A DNA stretch of 64,000 bases from Paractinoplanes toevensis (GTDB taxonomy: Bacteria > Actinomycetota > Actinomycetes > Mycobacteriales > Micromonosporaceae). Shown in pieces: positions 6,713 to 15,287 of the stretch. Position 1 is the stretch's first letter. Every line of letters begins with the position of its first letter. The translations under genes and the position numbers were made by a program. The notes beneath the pieces are model-generated. The model saw only the letters and a list, made by a program, of their open reading frames with translations, did no database searches and had not been told where the DNA came from. Location: contig NZ_BOQN01000072.1 of NCBI RefSeq assembly GCF_018332695.1, positions 62,001-126,000 on the forward strand. The letters run 5' to 3'.

Positions 6713-8938
6713 GTGAGGGCTTGGTGGGCGTGGCTGACGGTCGGGGTGCTGGTCTCCCTCGGCTATCCGCTGCTGCCCGAGGGCAGTGTCCGGTCCACCG
6801 TCGTGTACAACGGCGTCGGCTTCGTCTCCGTCCTGATGATCGTCGCCGGGGTGCGGCGCAACCGGCCGCCCAACACCGGATCCTGGTACCTGTTCGCCGC
6901 CGGCGTGCTCACGTTCGTCGCCGCCGACGTGATGTACGAGGTGAGCGGCCTCGTCCTGGGCGACCACCCGTACCCGTACTGGGACGACGCCCTCTACTTT
7001 CTCGCCTATCCGATGCTGTGGGCCGGCCTGCTCGGCGCCTCCCGGGGCCGCCGCCGCTACGACCGGCCCCGCGACCTGGCCGGTGCGATCGACGCCGCCG
7101 TGATCGCGGTCGGGGTGGGCCTGGTCTACTGGGTGTTCATCATCCAGCCGGCCCTCGCCGACCACGGCACCCCGATGCTGACCCGCCTGGTCACCGTCGC
7201 CTACCCGACGTTCGACGTGCTGATGTGCACGGTCGTCACCCGGATGCTGACCCGCACCGGCAGCCGCAGCCCGAGCGTCCTGCTGCTGGCCACCGGCTGC
7301 CTGTTCAACCTGGGCTGCGACGTTGTCTGGACGCTGACCGAGTCGTTCTCGGAGTACTCCGGCGGCGTCATCAACTCCGGCTTCCTGCTCGGCTACGTGG
7401 CCTGGTCCGCCGCCGCGCTGCACCCCTCGGTGCACCCCAGCCAGACGGCCATCGGCCCGGGCGGAAACGACTTCGGCCGCGGCCGCCTCACCCTGCTCGC
7501 CGCCTGCACGCTGCTGGTCCCGGCCGTCCTGTTCATCCAGGGTGTCCGCCGCGACGAGATCGACTGGATGGCCGTGGGCATCGGCGCGGTCGCGCTGTTC
7601 CTGCTGGTGCTGGCCCGGGTGGCCGGGTTCGCCGGACAGGTCCGCGAGCAGTCCGTCAAGCTCGAGGACCTCGCCATGCGCGACGAGCTGACCGGGCTGG
7701 CCAACCGCCGGCTCTTCGAACAGGCGGTCCGGCTCGCCGTCGCCGTCGGCGACGTCCAGGTCTGCCTGCTCGACCTCAACGACTTCAAGACCGTCAACGA
7801 CCTGTACGGGCACACCATCGGCGACCGCCTGCTCGTCGCGGTGGCCGGGCGTCTGCAGGGCGCGCTGCGCGACCAGGACGTGGTGGCGAGGATGGGCGGC
7901 GACGAGTTCGCCGTGCTGATGCCCGGCGCCGGGGTCGAGGACGGCGACGCGGTCTGCCGCCGGCTCGCCGAGGCGCTGCGCGAGCCGGTCTCGGTCGGCG
8001 GCCACGAACTGCTGGTCGCGGCCACCTTCGGCGTCGCCGACACGGCCGGCACCGACGACCCGATCGAGCTGCTGCGCCGGGCCGACGTCGCGATGTACGC
8101 GGCGAAGGAGGGCGGCAGCCGCCAGCACCGGCGCTACTCCGCCGATCTGGACGACCGCGCCGGCGAGGCGGCGCTCCTCGGCGTGGAGATGCGTACGGGC
8201 ATGGACACCGGCCAGTTCCGGATGGTCTACCAGCCGATCGTGGCGCTCCCCGAGGGCAACACCCGCTACGTCGAGTCGCTGGTCCGCTGGCAGCACCCGG
8301 AGCGCGGGTTCGTCAGCCCCGCCGAGTTCGTGCCGGTCGCCGAGCAGAACGGCCTCATCGTCGAGCTCGGCGAGTGGATCCTGCGGACCGCCTGCGCCCA
8401 GTTCGTGGTGTGGCGCGACCAGCACGGCGTGCACGCACCCCAGCGGATCAGCGTGAACGTGTCGGCCCGCCAGCTCAACGAGCCCGGCTTCGCCGCGGTG
8501 GTCGCCGAAGTCCTCGAATGCTCCGGGATGCCGGCCGACCACCTGATCGTCGAGGTCACCGAGACCGCGGTCTTCGGCGGCGGCACGGCGGTGCAGGCGG
8601 TCAAGGACCTCAGTGCCCTGGGCGTACGGATCGCCCTGGACGATTTCGGCACCGGGCACTCGTCGCTGGGCCTGCTGCAGACCGTGCCGGTGGACGTGCT
8701 CAAGGTGGACAAGTCGTTCGTCGACAACCTCACCATGGCCGGCCGGCACGCGGTGATCGCGACCGCGCTCATCCAGGTCAGCAACGGTCTCGGGCTGACC
8801 GCGGTGGCCGAGGGCGTGGAGACCGCCGAGCAGGCGGCCGAGCTGCACCGGCTCGGCTATCAATACGCCCAGGGCTTCCATTTCGGCCAACCCGCGGCGG
8901 AACCGGACTTCCACCGTACGGCGGTAGCGGTGGTCTAG
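6713..8938 (+). CDS. Membrane GGDEF/EAL cyclic-di-GMP protein
   Basis: The 741-residue protein has about ten hydrophobic segments in residues 5-310, a diguanylate cyclase domain with intact GGDEF at 395-399 and an RxxD inhibitory site (RDQD, 386-389), and a C-terminal phosphodiesterase domain. In the latter, EAL is replaced by ESL (VESLVRW, about 519), but the other catalytic or metal residues look present: NVSARQL, EVTET, LDDFGTGHSSL, LKVDKSFV, AEGVET and QGFHFG. It may make and degrade cyclic-di-GMP in response to a membrane signal; which activity dominates cannot be read from sequence. Start is GTG 6713. The MFS gene begins 9 bases after its stop, so they are probably co-transcribed. Confidence 0.87.
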   Translation: MRAWWAWLTVGVLVSLGYPLLPEGSVRSTVVYNGVGFVSVLMIVAGVRRNRPPNTGSWYLFAAGVLTFVAADVMYEVSGLVLGDHPYPYWDDALYFLAYPMLWAGLLGASRGRRRYDRPRDLAGAIDAAVIAVGVGLVYWVFIIQPALADHGTPMLTRLVTVAYPTFDVLMCTVVTRMLTRTGSRSPSVLLLATGCLFNLGCDVVWTLTESFSEYSGGVINSGFLLGYVAWSAAALHPSVHPSQTAIGPGGNDFGRGRLTLLAACTLLVPAVLFIQGVRRDEIDWMAVGIGAVALFLLVLARVAGFAGQVREQSVKLEDLAMRDELTGLANRRLFEQAVRLAVAVGDVQVCLLDLNDFKTVNDLYGHTIGDRLLVAVAGRLQGALRDQDVVARMGGDEFAVLMPGAGVEDGDAVCRRLAEALREPVSVGGHELLVAATFGVADTAGTDDPIELLRRADVAMYAAKEGGSRQHRRYSADLDDRAGEAALLGVEMRTGMDTGQFRMVYQPIVALPEGNTRYVESLVRWQHPERGFVSPAEFVPVAEQNGLIVELGEWILRTACAQFVVWRDQHGVHAPQRISVNVSARQLNEPGFAAVVAEVLECSGMPADHLIVEVTETAVFGGGTAVQAVKDLSALGVRIALDDFGTGHSSLGLLQTVPVDVLKVDKSFVDNLTMAGRHAVIATALIQVSNGLGLTAVAEGVETAEQAAELHRLGYQYAQGFHFGQPAAEPDFHRTAVAVV

Positions 8939-8947
8939 GGTGCCCGG

Positions 8948-10168
8948 GTGGCTCTGGGTTCCGACTTCAAGAAGCTGTGGACGGCGTACGCGATCAGTGA
9001 GGCCGGCACCGGCCTGAGTTACGGGGCGATCCCCCTGGTAGCGGTGCTGGTCCTGCGGGTTTCCGAATTCCAGGTGTCACTTCTCGCGGCGCTGGGCGGG
9101 CTGGCCGCCGCGGTCGTCGGGCTGCCGGCCGGGCCGTGGATCGAGTTCCGCCGTAAACGCCCCGTGATGATCATGGCCGACCTCGCCCGGGCGCTGGCGA
9201 TCATCAGCGTGCCGATCGCCTGGGCGTGCGGGATGCTGTCGTTCGCGCAGCTCTGCGTCGTCTCGGTGGTGCAGGCGGTCGGGGCGCTCGCCTTCACCGC
9301 GGCCAGCGGATCGCATCTCAAGGCCCTGGTCGGCCCGGCCGATCGGGCCGCGGCCAACGGGCGGTTCGAGGCCACGTTCTGGACCGCCTACAGCGCCGGG
9401 CCGGCCGCCGGCGGGGCGCTGACCTCGTGGCTCGGCGTCTGGTGGACGCTGTCGGCCGACGCGCTCAGCTTCGTCCTGTCCGCGGTCAACGTCCGCCGCC
9501 TGCGCGCACCCGAGCCACCACCCCCGGTCCGGTCCCCCGCAGCCGGCAAATGGTCGGAGATAGCGGACGGCTGGCGGTACATCGTGCGCCACCGCGGCCT
9601 GCGCACCCTCTACGTCAACTCGCAGGTCTTCGGCGCCGCCATGATGGCCGCTTCCCCGCTGCTGACCGTGCTGATGCTCGGCGAGCTGCATTTCTCCGCC
9701 TGGCAGTACGGCGTGGGCTGGGGCGTGCCCTGCGCCGCCGGCGTTCTCGGTGCCCTGGCGCTCAGGCCGCTGGTCAACCGGTTCGGTGAACGCAGGGTCC
9801 TGCTGATCACCGGGGTGGGCCGGGCGGTCTGGCTGCCGTTCCTGGCCGCGATGCCGGCCGGCACCCCCGGCCTGGTGCTGCTCATCGTGGTGGAGTTCCT
9901 GGCGCTGTTCTTCACCGGCGCCTTCAACCCGGCGTTCGCCACCTACCGGATGACGCACACCGAGGACGGTTATCTCTCCCGGGTCATCGCCGGCTGGCAG
10001 GTCACCTCACGCACCACCCAGCCGATCGCGATGCTGCTCGGCGGTGCGCTCGCGGCCGCCACCAGCGTGCGTTTCGCCCTGCTGGTGTGCGGCCTGATCG
10101 TCGCGGCGAGCGGGCTGTTGCTGCCCTGGCGGCGCGTCACCGAGGAGCAAGCAGTTCCCGCACGCTAG
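8948..10168 (+). CDS. MFS transporter (probable drug/siderophore-type exporter)
   Basis: A 406-residue protein with about twelve hydrophobic segments. The cytoplasmic loop between segments 2 and 3 has IEFRRKRPVMIMADLARA, the MFS motif-A position in exporters of the EntS/tetracycline-like branch. A short central loop (PEPPPPVRSPAAGKWSEIADGWRYIVRHRGLR) is also typical of that branch. It is likely an inner-membrane efflux pump; substrate unknown. It starts at GTG 8948 nine bases after the GGDEF/EAL gene, and its last 32 bases overlap the convergent AAA+ ATPase gene. Confidence 0.82.
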   Translation: MALGSDFKKLWTAYAISEAGTGLSYGAIPLVAVLVLRVSEFQVSLLAALGGLAAAVVGLPAGPWIEFRRKRPVMIMADLARALAIISVPIAWACGMLSFAQLCVVSVVQAVGALAFTAASGSHLKALVGPADRAAANGRFEATFWTAYSAGPAAGGALTSWLGVWWTLSADALSFVLSAVNVRRLRAPEPPPPVRSPAAGKWSEIADGWRYIVRHRGLRTLYVNSQVFGAAMMAASPLLTVLMLGELHFSAWQYGVGWGVPCAAGVLGALALRPLVNRFGERRVLLITGVGRAVWLPFLAAMPAGTPGLVLLIVVEFLALFFTGAFNPAFATYRMTHTEDGYLSRVIAGWQVTSRTTQPIAMLLGGALAAATSVRFALLVCGLIVAASGLLLPWRRVTEEQAVPAR

Positions 10169-11606
10169 CGAGCAGCTCCTCCTGGGAGATCGGCGTGGCG
10201 TTCCCACCCGTACGCGCATCCTGCATGGCCTTGGTCAGCTGCACCCGCCGGAGCACCTCCTTGATGTCCGCGCCGGTCATGCCGTGGCTGGCGTGCGCCA
10301 GCGCGGCCAGGTCGATGTCCTCGCCGAACATGGTGAACCCGGGCTGCTCGTGCGCCGCGATCAGCCCCTGGATCATCTTGCGGAAGATCTCGGCCCGGCT
10401 CGGCTCGTCCGGTTTCGGCACGCTGATCTTCACGTCGAACCGGCCGGACCGGATCAGCGAGTCGTCCACCCGGTGCGGGAAGTTCGTGGTCGCCACCACG
10501 ATGACGTTCGGGTTCTCCTCGATCAGGTCGTTCATCTCCTGCTTGAAGATGCCGGCCACCGCGTTGAGGGCCTGGCTCGCCGCGTCCCCGCCGGCGCCCG
10601 CGTAGCTGACGATCGAGTCGAACTCGTCGAACAGCATCAGCGTCGGCACCCGGTAACGGCGGGCGTCCCGGAAGATCTGCTTGATGTTGCGCTCCGAGCC
10701 GCCCAGCCACTTGTCGAGGATCTCCGGCGTGCGGATCTCCCGGAAGTCGGCGCCGATCTCGTTGGCCAGGGCCCGCGACAGCATGGTCTTGCCGGTGCCG
10801 GGCGGCCCGTACATCAACAGGCCCTGCGGCCTGCGCGCCCCCCACCGGGCCATCGCCTCCGGATGCCGGAACGACACCGCGATCTGCCGCAGCTCGGCCA
10901 CCACCTCGGCGAGCCCGCCCACCATGTCGAGGGTCACCGTCTGCGTCGTCGCCGGGGTGCGCGACAGCTGCTCCCGGCTCACCACGTAACGACGGCCCTT
11001 CAGCGCGTCGGGCCCGGCCAGCTCGAGCACGGTCTGCAGGACCAAGCCGACGAAGGCCTGCAGGTGAGCGGGGCTGACGTCGTCCCGCGGCACCTCGGCG
11101 GTGAGGCGGACGGCGGTGCCGCTCTCGTCGTACGTCACGCTCGCCTGCAGCCCGACAACGGCGTCGGCGAGGGTTTCCGGCGGGCGGTTCGCCGCCGGCT
11201 GGGTGGGTTTGTCGAGACCAAGCTTTTTGTACGCGGCGGCCGCCGCCGCACCCACCCCGTCGACGATCCGCGTGGTGACCGGGTCGCCCTGCTCGATCCG
11301 CTTGGCGAGCAGCAGCCCGACCGGGTCGTTGCCGAGCACCAGCCTGCGGATGCGCTCCTTGGACAGGGGTTCGTCGGCCGTGCTGACGGTGGCCGCGAAG
11401 ACATGCACCGGCCCGTCACCCCGGTCGGCACTGGAGACGGTCAGATCAACCCGCCGCACCGGCGCCGGCCACACCGCCTGCCGGATCAGCTCGACCGGGT
11501 TGACCCGGGCCGCGGCCAGGGCGGTAGCCGCGTCGACCAGCTCCACCGTGGCCCCCGCGTACTCAAAACTCTCACCGCGCGGTCGCGCGAAGCTCGCGTC
11601 AGACAT
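10137..11606 (-). CDS. AAA+ ATPase (Cdc48/Vps4-like module)
   Basis: The 489-residue protein has an N-terminal domain of about 200 residues with no family I recognise, then an AAA+ module: Walker A GPPGTGKTMLSRALANE near 268, Walker B LMLFDEFDSIVSYAG near 320, sensor-1 VIVVATTNFPHRVDDSLIRSGRFD, with an arginine-finger-like SGRFD, and a C-terminal lid with HGMTGADIKEVLRR. Such single-module ATPases remodel or unfold proteins, but its target is unknown. ATG 11606 was preferred over an upstream ATG 11636 because the latter adds a Cys-rich, non-conserved-looking tail. The 3' end overlaps the convergent MFS gene by 32 bases. Confidence 0.82.
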   Translation of the reverse strand: MSDASFARPRGESFEYAGATVELVDAATALAAARVNPVELIRQAVWPAPVRRVDLTVSSADRGDGPVHVFAATVSTADEPLSKERIRRLVLGNDPVGLLLAKRIEQGDPVTTRIVDGVGAAAAAAYKKLGLDKPTQPAANRPPETLADAVVGLQASVTYDESGTAVRLTAEVPRDDVSPAHLQAFVGLVLQTVLELAGPDALKGRRYVVSREQLSRTPATTQTVTLDMVGGLAEVVAELRQIAVSFRHPEAMARWGARRPQGLLMYGPPGTGKTMLSRALANEIGADFREIRTPEILDKWLGGSERNIKQIFRDARRYRVPTLMLFDEFDSIVSYAGAGGDAASQALNAVAGIFKQEMNDLIEENPNVIVVATTNFPHRVDDSLIRSGRFDVKISVPKPDEPSRAEIFRKMIQGLIAAHEQPGFTMFGEDIDLAALAHASHGMTGADIKEVLRRVQLTKAMQDARTGGNATPISQEELLASVRELLAPR

Positions 11607-11663
11607 GCACCAAGAGTTGCACGCCGACACACGCATCGTCAGGGACGCGTCCAGGAATGGCCG

Positions 11664-12380
11664 TCAGACCAGGCGGTGGCCGCCGTCGACGTGCAGGACC
11701 GTGCCGGTGATGAAACCGTTGGTCATCAACGCGCGGAACGCGGCGGCGATGTCGTCCGGGCGGCCGACCCGGCCGGCCGGGAGCTTCGCGGCCATCGCGC
11801 CCAGGCGCTCGTTCTTGGCCGAGCCGGCCAGGGTGTCCCAGATCGCGGTGTCGACCCAGCCGGGCGAGACGACGTTGACCCGGATCGGGGCGAGCTCGAT
11901 CGCCAGGGTGCGGGCCAGGGACTCCAGCGCGCCGTTCGCGGTGGCCAGCACCGATGAACCCGGGCCGGGACGGTAGGCGGCCACCCCGGAGGTGAAGGTG
12001 ATCGAACCGCCGGCGCGCAGGTGCGGCGCCCCGTGCCTGGCGACCAGCCAGGGGCCGAGCACCTTGGTCGCCAGGACATTCCGGGCGTCGGCCAGGGGGA
12101 AGTCGCGGATCGGGTGGTAGGAGCCGGCCGCGTCGGCCGCGGTGACCACGATGTGGTCGCGCTCGGCGGCGGTCAGGTCCCGCACGCCGTCCTCGTCCGC
12201 GATGTCGACCGTGCGGATGGTGAGCAGCTTCGGCTCGCCGAGCTCGCGGGCCGCCGCGGCGAGCCGTTCCGCGGACCGGCCGGCGATGGTCACCTCGCTC
12301 CCGTCGTCGAGGAGTTGCCGGGCGAGCGCCAGCCCCATGCCGGAGCCGCCGCCGATGACGAGCACTCGTTCGTTCTGCAT
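11664..12380 (-). CDS. SDR-family protein with altered active site
   Basis: The 238-residue protein has the classical SDR cofactor motif (VLVIGGGSGMGLALA, residues about 6-20) and the C-terminal RVNVVSPGWVDTAIWD and HVDGGHRLV segments. The usual YxxxK catalytic pair is missing: where YSAAKAAVDAL is expected, the sequence reads VLATANGALESL, giving Leu and Asn. The serine is kept (FTSG). It may bind NAD(P) without normal oxidoreductase activity, or use other residues. It is transcribed divergently from an MmyB-like regulator, with a 19-base palindrome between them, a gene pair often seen in actinobacteria where the regulator controls the SDR. Confidence 0.8.
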   Translation of the reverse strand: MQNERVLVIGGGSGMGLALARQLLDDGSEVTIAGRSAERLAAAARELGEPKLLTIRTVDIADEDGVRDLTAAERDHIVVTAADAAGSYHPIRDFPLADARNVLATKVLGPWLVARHGAPHLRAGGSITFTSGVAAYRPGPGSSVLATANGALESLARTLAIELAPIRVNVVSPGWVDTAIWDTLAGSAKNERLGAMAAKLPAGRVGRPDDIAAAFRALMTNGFITGTVLHVDGGHRLV

Positions 12381-12428
12381 GCACTCAGCGTGATCCGGCC
12401 GCCGGGCGCCGAGAAGGCCGCGCCGGCC

Positions 12429-12447
12429 CTGGCCCTGGCAGGGCCAG
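12429..12447. promoter_or_regulatory. Palindromic operator between SDR and MmyB-like regulator
   Basis: CTGGCCCTG-G-CAGGGCCAG is a perfect inverted repeat (9-base arms, one central base) in the 100-base divergent gap. It is a good candidate binding site for the adjacent XRE/MmyB-like protein and would control both genes. Confidence 0.6.
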
Positions 12448-12480
12448 TCCCCGCATCCGCCCTGGTGAGAGACTCGGGTC

Positions 12481-13281
12481 ATGAGTGAGCTGGGCGAATT
12501 TCTGCGCAGCCGGCGCGGGCGGGTCGGGCCGGGGGACGTCGGGCTGCCCGCCGGGAACGGGCGGCGGCAGACACCCGGGCTCCGGCGGGAGGAGCTGGCC
12601 GCGGTCGCCGGCGTCAGCGTCGACTACTACATCCGGCTCGAGCAGGGGCGGGACAGCCATCCGAGCGCGGCGGTGCTCGACGCGCTGGCCCGGGTGCTGC
12701 GGCTCGACGACGACGAGCGCGATCATCTGCACCGGCTCGCCGAGGGGCCGCGGGGCCCGGCCCGGCCGGCTCCGGTCGTCGCGCGGCCCGGGTTGCGGCA
12801 ACTCCTGGAGACGGTGCGGCCCGCGCCCGCCTTCGTGCTGACGCCGGGCAGCGACATCCTCGCCGAGAACCCGGAAGGCCTGGCCCTGCTGGACGGCCTC
12901 GCCGAGTGGCCGCGCGGGCGGCGCAACATCGTGCGCTACATCTTCCGGCATCCGGCGGCGCGCACCGTCGTGTCGTCCTGGCCGCGGATGGCCCAGGACT
13001 GCGTGGCCCACCTGCGCACGGCACCGCCGGATCAGACCGCCGCGCTCGTCGCGGAGCTGGTCGCGGTCAGCGGGGAGTTCGCGGGTCTGTGGGCGCATTA
13101 CGACGTACGCGTAAAAAGCGGCACCCAGCGCACGTTTCAGCACCCGGCCGTGGGCCGTCTGGATCTGAATTCCGAAGTCCTGACCGTCGCCGACGGGCAG
13201 CGTCTGGTGGTCTTCCAGGCGGTCCCGGGATCGCCGTCCGCCGATGCCCTCGCTCTACTCTCGCTGGCCGCGCGGCCGTAG
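12481..13281 (+). CDS. MmyB-like XRE-family transcriptional regulator
   Basis: The 266-residue protein has an N-terminal Cro/C1 helix-turn-helix (GLRREELAAVAGVSVDYYIRLEQGRDSHPS at about 30-62, quoted in pieces: RREELAAVAGVS, YIRLEQGR) followed by a C-terminal MmyB-like ligand-binding domain of about 170 residues (LRQLLETVRPAPAFVLTP, LAENPEGLALLDGL, VSGEFAGLWAHYDV). This class is expanded in actinobacteria and commonly sits divergent to the SDR or reductase it represses. The palindrome 33 bases upstream of its start is the likely operator and suggests autoregulation. An LLM flavoprotein gene begins 9 bases after the stop and may be co-transcribed. Confidence 0.88.
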   Translation: MSELGEFLRSRRGRVGPGDVGLPAGNGRRQTPGLRREELAAVAGVSVDYYIRLEQGRDSHPSAAVLDALARVLRLDDDERDHLHRLAEGPRGPARPAPVVARPGLRQLLETVRPAPAFVLTPGSDILAENPEGLALLDGLAEWPRGRRNIVRYIFRHPAARTVVSSWPRMAQDCVAHLRTAPPDQTAALVAELVAVSGEFAGLWAHYDVRVKSGTQRTFQHPAVGRLDLNSEVLTVADGQRLVVFQAVPGSPSADALALLSLAARP

Positions 13282-13290
13282 GCTCCGATC

Positions 13291-14166
13291 ATGCGGATCG
13301 CGATCTGGCCCGGGGCCGAACAGCCGTACGCGGAGATCATCGAGGTGGCCCGGCACGCCGCCGACACCGGGTGGGACACGGTCTACGTGGCCGACCACTT
13401 CATGCCGGACGGCGACGACATGGAGTCACCGATGCTCGAGGCGGGGTCGCTGGTCGCGGCGCTCGGCGCGCTGATCCCGCGGGTGCGGATCGGCACGCTG
13501 GTGTACGGGAACACCTACCGGCACCCGGCCGTCCTGGCGAACATGGCCGCGACCGTCGACCACATCAGCGGCGGTCGCTTCATCCTCGGGGTCGGTGCCG
13601 GATGGCAGAAGACCGAGCATCGGGAGTACGGCATCGCGCTGCCCTCCCCCGGCCCGTTGCTCGACCAGTTCGAGGAGGCGTTGCAGGTCATCACGGGCTT
13701 GCTGCGGCAGCCGCGCACCACGGTCGACGGGAAGTATTACCAGCTCACGGACGCGGTCTCGGAGCCCAAGCCGATCCAGTCCCCGCTGCCGATCCTGATC
13801 GGTGGCAAGGGCGAGAAGCGCATGCTCGGCATTGTCGCGAAATATGCGGACATGTGGAATTGCTGGGGCGAGCCGTCGCTGATCGCCCACAAGTCCGCGG
13901 TCCTCGACGAGCGATGCGCCGCCATCGGGCGCGACCCGGCGGCGATCGACCGCACCGCGCAGGCCCTGGTCGTGCTGGACGGCGACCTCCCGGACACCGG
14001 CGGCCGGCCACCGGTGATCGGCGGTTCGCGGGCGGCCCTGGCCGATGCCATCGCCGAGTACCGCGCGATCGGCCTGGACGAGCTGATCATCCCGGACGAC
14101 GCCCTCGGCAAGGGCGTCACCCGCCTGCAGGCGATGGACGTCATCCGGGACCTGGTCAACGGCTGA
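13291..14166 (+). CDS. LLM-class flavin/F420-dependent oxidoreductase
   Basis: The 291-residue protein is a luciferase-like TIM barrel: MRIAIWPGAEQPYAEIIEVA, DTVYVADHFMP, LVYGNTYRHPAVLANMAATVDHISGGRFILGVGAGW, and a late PLPILIGGKGEKRMLGIVAKYADMWN. These are the typical F420-type LLM motifs in actinobacteria; FMN use is not excluded. Substrate unknown. It follows the MmyB-like regulator by 9 bases and probably belongs to its regulon. Its last 11 bases overlap the convergent aldo/keto reductase gene. Confidence 0.85.
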   Translation: MRIAIWPGAEQPYAEIIEVARHAADTGWDTVYVADHFMPDGDDMESPMLEAGSLVAALGALIPRVRIGTLVYGNTYRHPAVLANMAATVDHISGGRFILGVGAGWQKTEHREYGIALPSPGPLLDQFEEALQVITGLLRQPRTTVDGKYYQLTDAVSEPKPIQSPLPILIGGKGEKRMLGIVAKYADMWNCWGEPSLIAHKSAVLDERCAAIGRDPAAIDRTAQALVVLDGDLPDTGGRPPVIGGSRAALADAIAEYRAIGLDELIIPDDALGKGVTRLQAMDVIRDLVNG

Positions 14167-15097
14167 CCGCGCCCAACTCGTCGTCGGTGAGCGGGCCGCG
14201 CGCCTCGGCGGCCAGGCATTCGGCCAGCTCTTCGCGGTTCTTCACGCCGAGCACGACCGTCGCCACGCCGGGAACGCTCAGCGCGTAACGGTGGGCGAGG
14301 GCGGCCGGGGTCTCCCCCAGCTCGGCGGCCACCTTGCGGAACGGTTCGGCCCGCGCGAAGTCGACGGCCGCCGGGTGGTCCGGCGGGACGTCCCGGTCCA
14401 GGGCCGAGGTGAGCGACCCGGCCGCGACCGCCCGGATGCCGACGACCGCCACGCCGTTGCCGTTCGCGACCCGGCGGATCTCGTCGTTGGCGGCGGGCAC
14501 GTCACTCCACGGGTAGATGTCGCCCGGCATGTCGAGGGCGTTCACCACGACCTGGGCCGCGTCCGGCCGGGGCGTCTCCCGCAGCGCCGCGAGCACGCTG
14601 TCCGGGTGACCGACCGCGGTGATCCCCCAGGCCCGGATGAGGCCGGCGTCGCGCAGCCGCTCGAACTCCGGCACGACCTCGTCGCGGTAGTCCCGCCACG
14701 CGATGTTGCGCGGCACCTGCCCGCCGTCGACCGGCTGAAGCTGCGTGTGCAGCAGAAACAGGTCGAGATGATCGCGCCCGATCCGGTCCAGGCTGGCCCG
14801 CAGGCTGCGCCCGATCCGCCCGGCGAAGTCCCCGTCGCCCTCCAACTGCACCTTGGAGGTGATCATGACGTGGCCGGCGGGCCGCTGCCGCAACGCCTCC
14901 CCGGCCGCCAGCTCCGACTCGGCGTCCACCCCGTAGCTGGGCGCCAGGTCCAGCATCGTGACACCCGCGTCGATGGCGGCGTGCACGGTGGCGACGGCCT
15001 CGGCCCGATCGGTCCGCCCCCACACGCCGGCGATCCCGCCGCCACCGAGGGTGAGCGCACTGATCCGGCCGAGCCGCCCGAAGTCCCTGAGTTCCAC
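14156..15097 (-). CDS. Aldo/keto reductase
   Basis: The 313-residue protein has the AKR catalytic set: Asp and Tyr in TMLDLAPSYGVDAE, Lys in VMITSKVQ and His in LDLFLLHTQ, and an NADPH-site region near VPGVATVVLGVKNREEL. It is a cytosolic NADPH-dependent carbonyl reductase of unknown substrate. GTG 15097 is preferred as the start: GGAAGGGA lies about eight bases upstream and the protein then opens VELRDFGRLGRISALTLGGGG, the normal AKR beginning. The 3' end overlaps the convergent LLM gene by 11 bases. Confidence 0.85.
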   Translation of the reverse strand: MELRDFGRLGRISALTLGGGGIAGVWGRTDRAEAVATVHAAIDAGVTMLDLAPSYGVDAESELAAGEALRQRPAGHVMITSKVQLEGDGDFAGRIGRSLRASLDRIGRDHLDLFLLHTQLQPVDGGQVPRNIAWRDYRDEVVPEFERLRDAGLIRAWGITAVGHPDSVLAALRETPRPDAAQVVVNALDMPGDIYPWSDVPAANDEIRRVANGNGVAVVGIRAVAAGSLTSALDRDVPPDHPAAVDFARAEPFRKVAAELGETPAALAHRYALSVPGVATVVLGVKNREELAECLAAEARGPLTDDELGAVSR

Positions 15098-15287
15098 AGT
15101 GGATTCCCTTCCTAGCTCCTGCCAACGACCGTAGAAGCTGGAGCGCACTCCACCTCAACCCCCGGTTTCGGGTCGACCTCGGCATTCATCGTCAGGACGT
15201 TCGTCACGTCGACATGGCCGGAACGGACCTGATTCGGGAAGTAGGCTCGACAGCAGATCAACGTGCCGGCTTTTCGGGGAGATGTGT

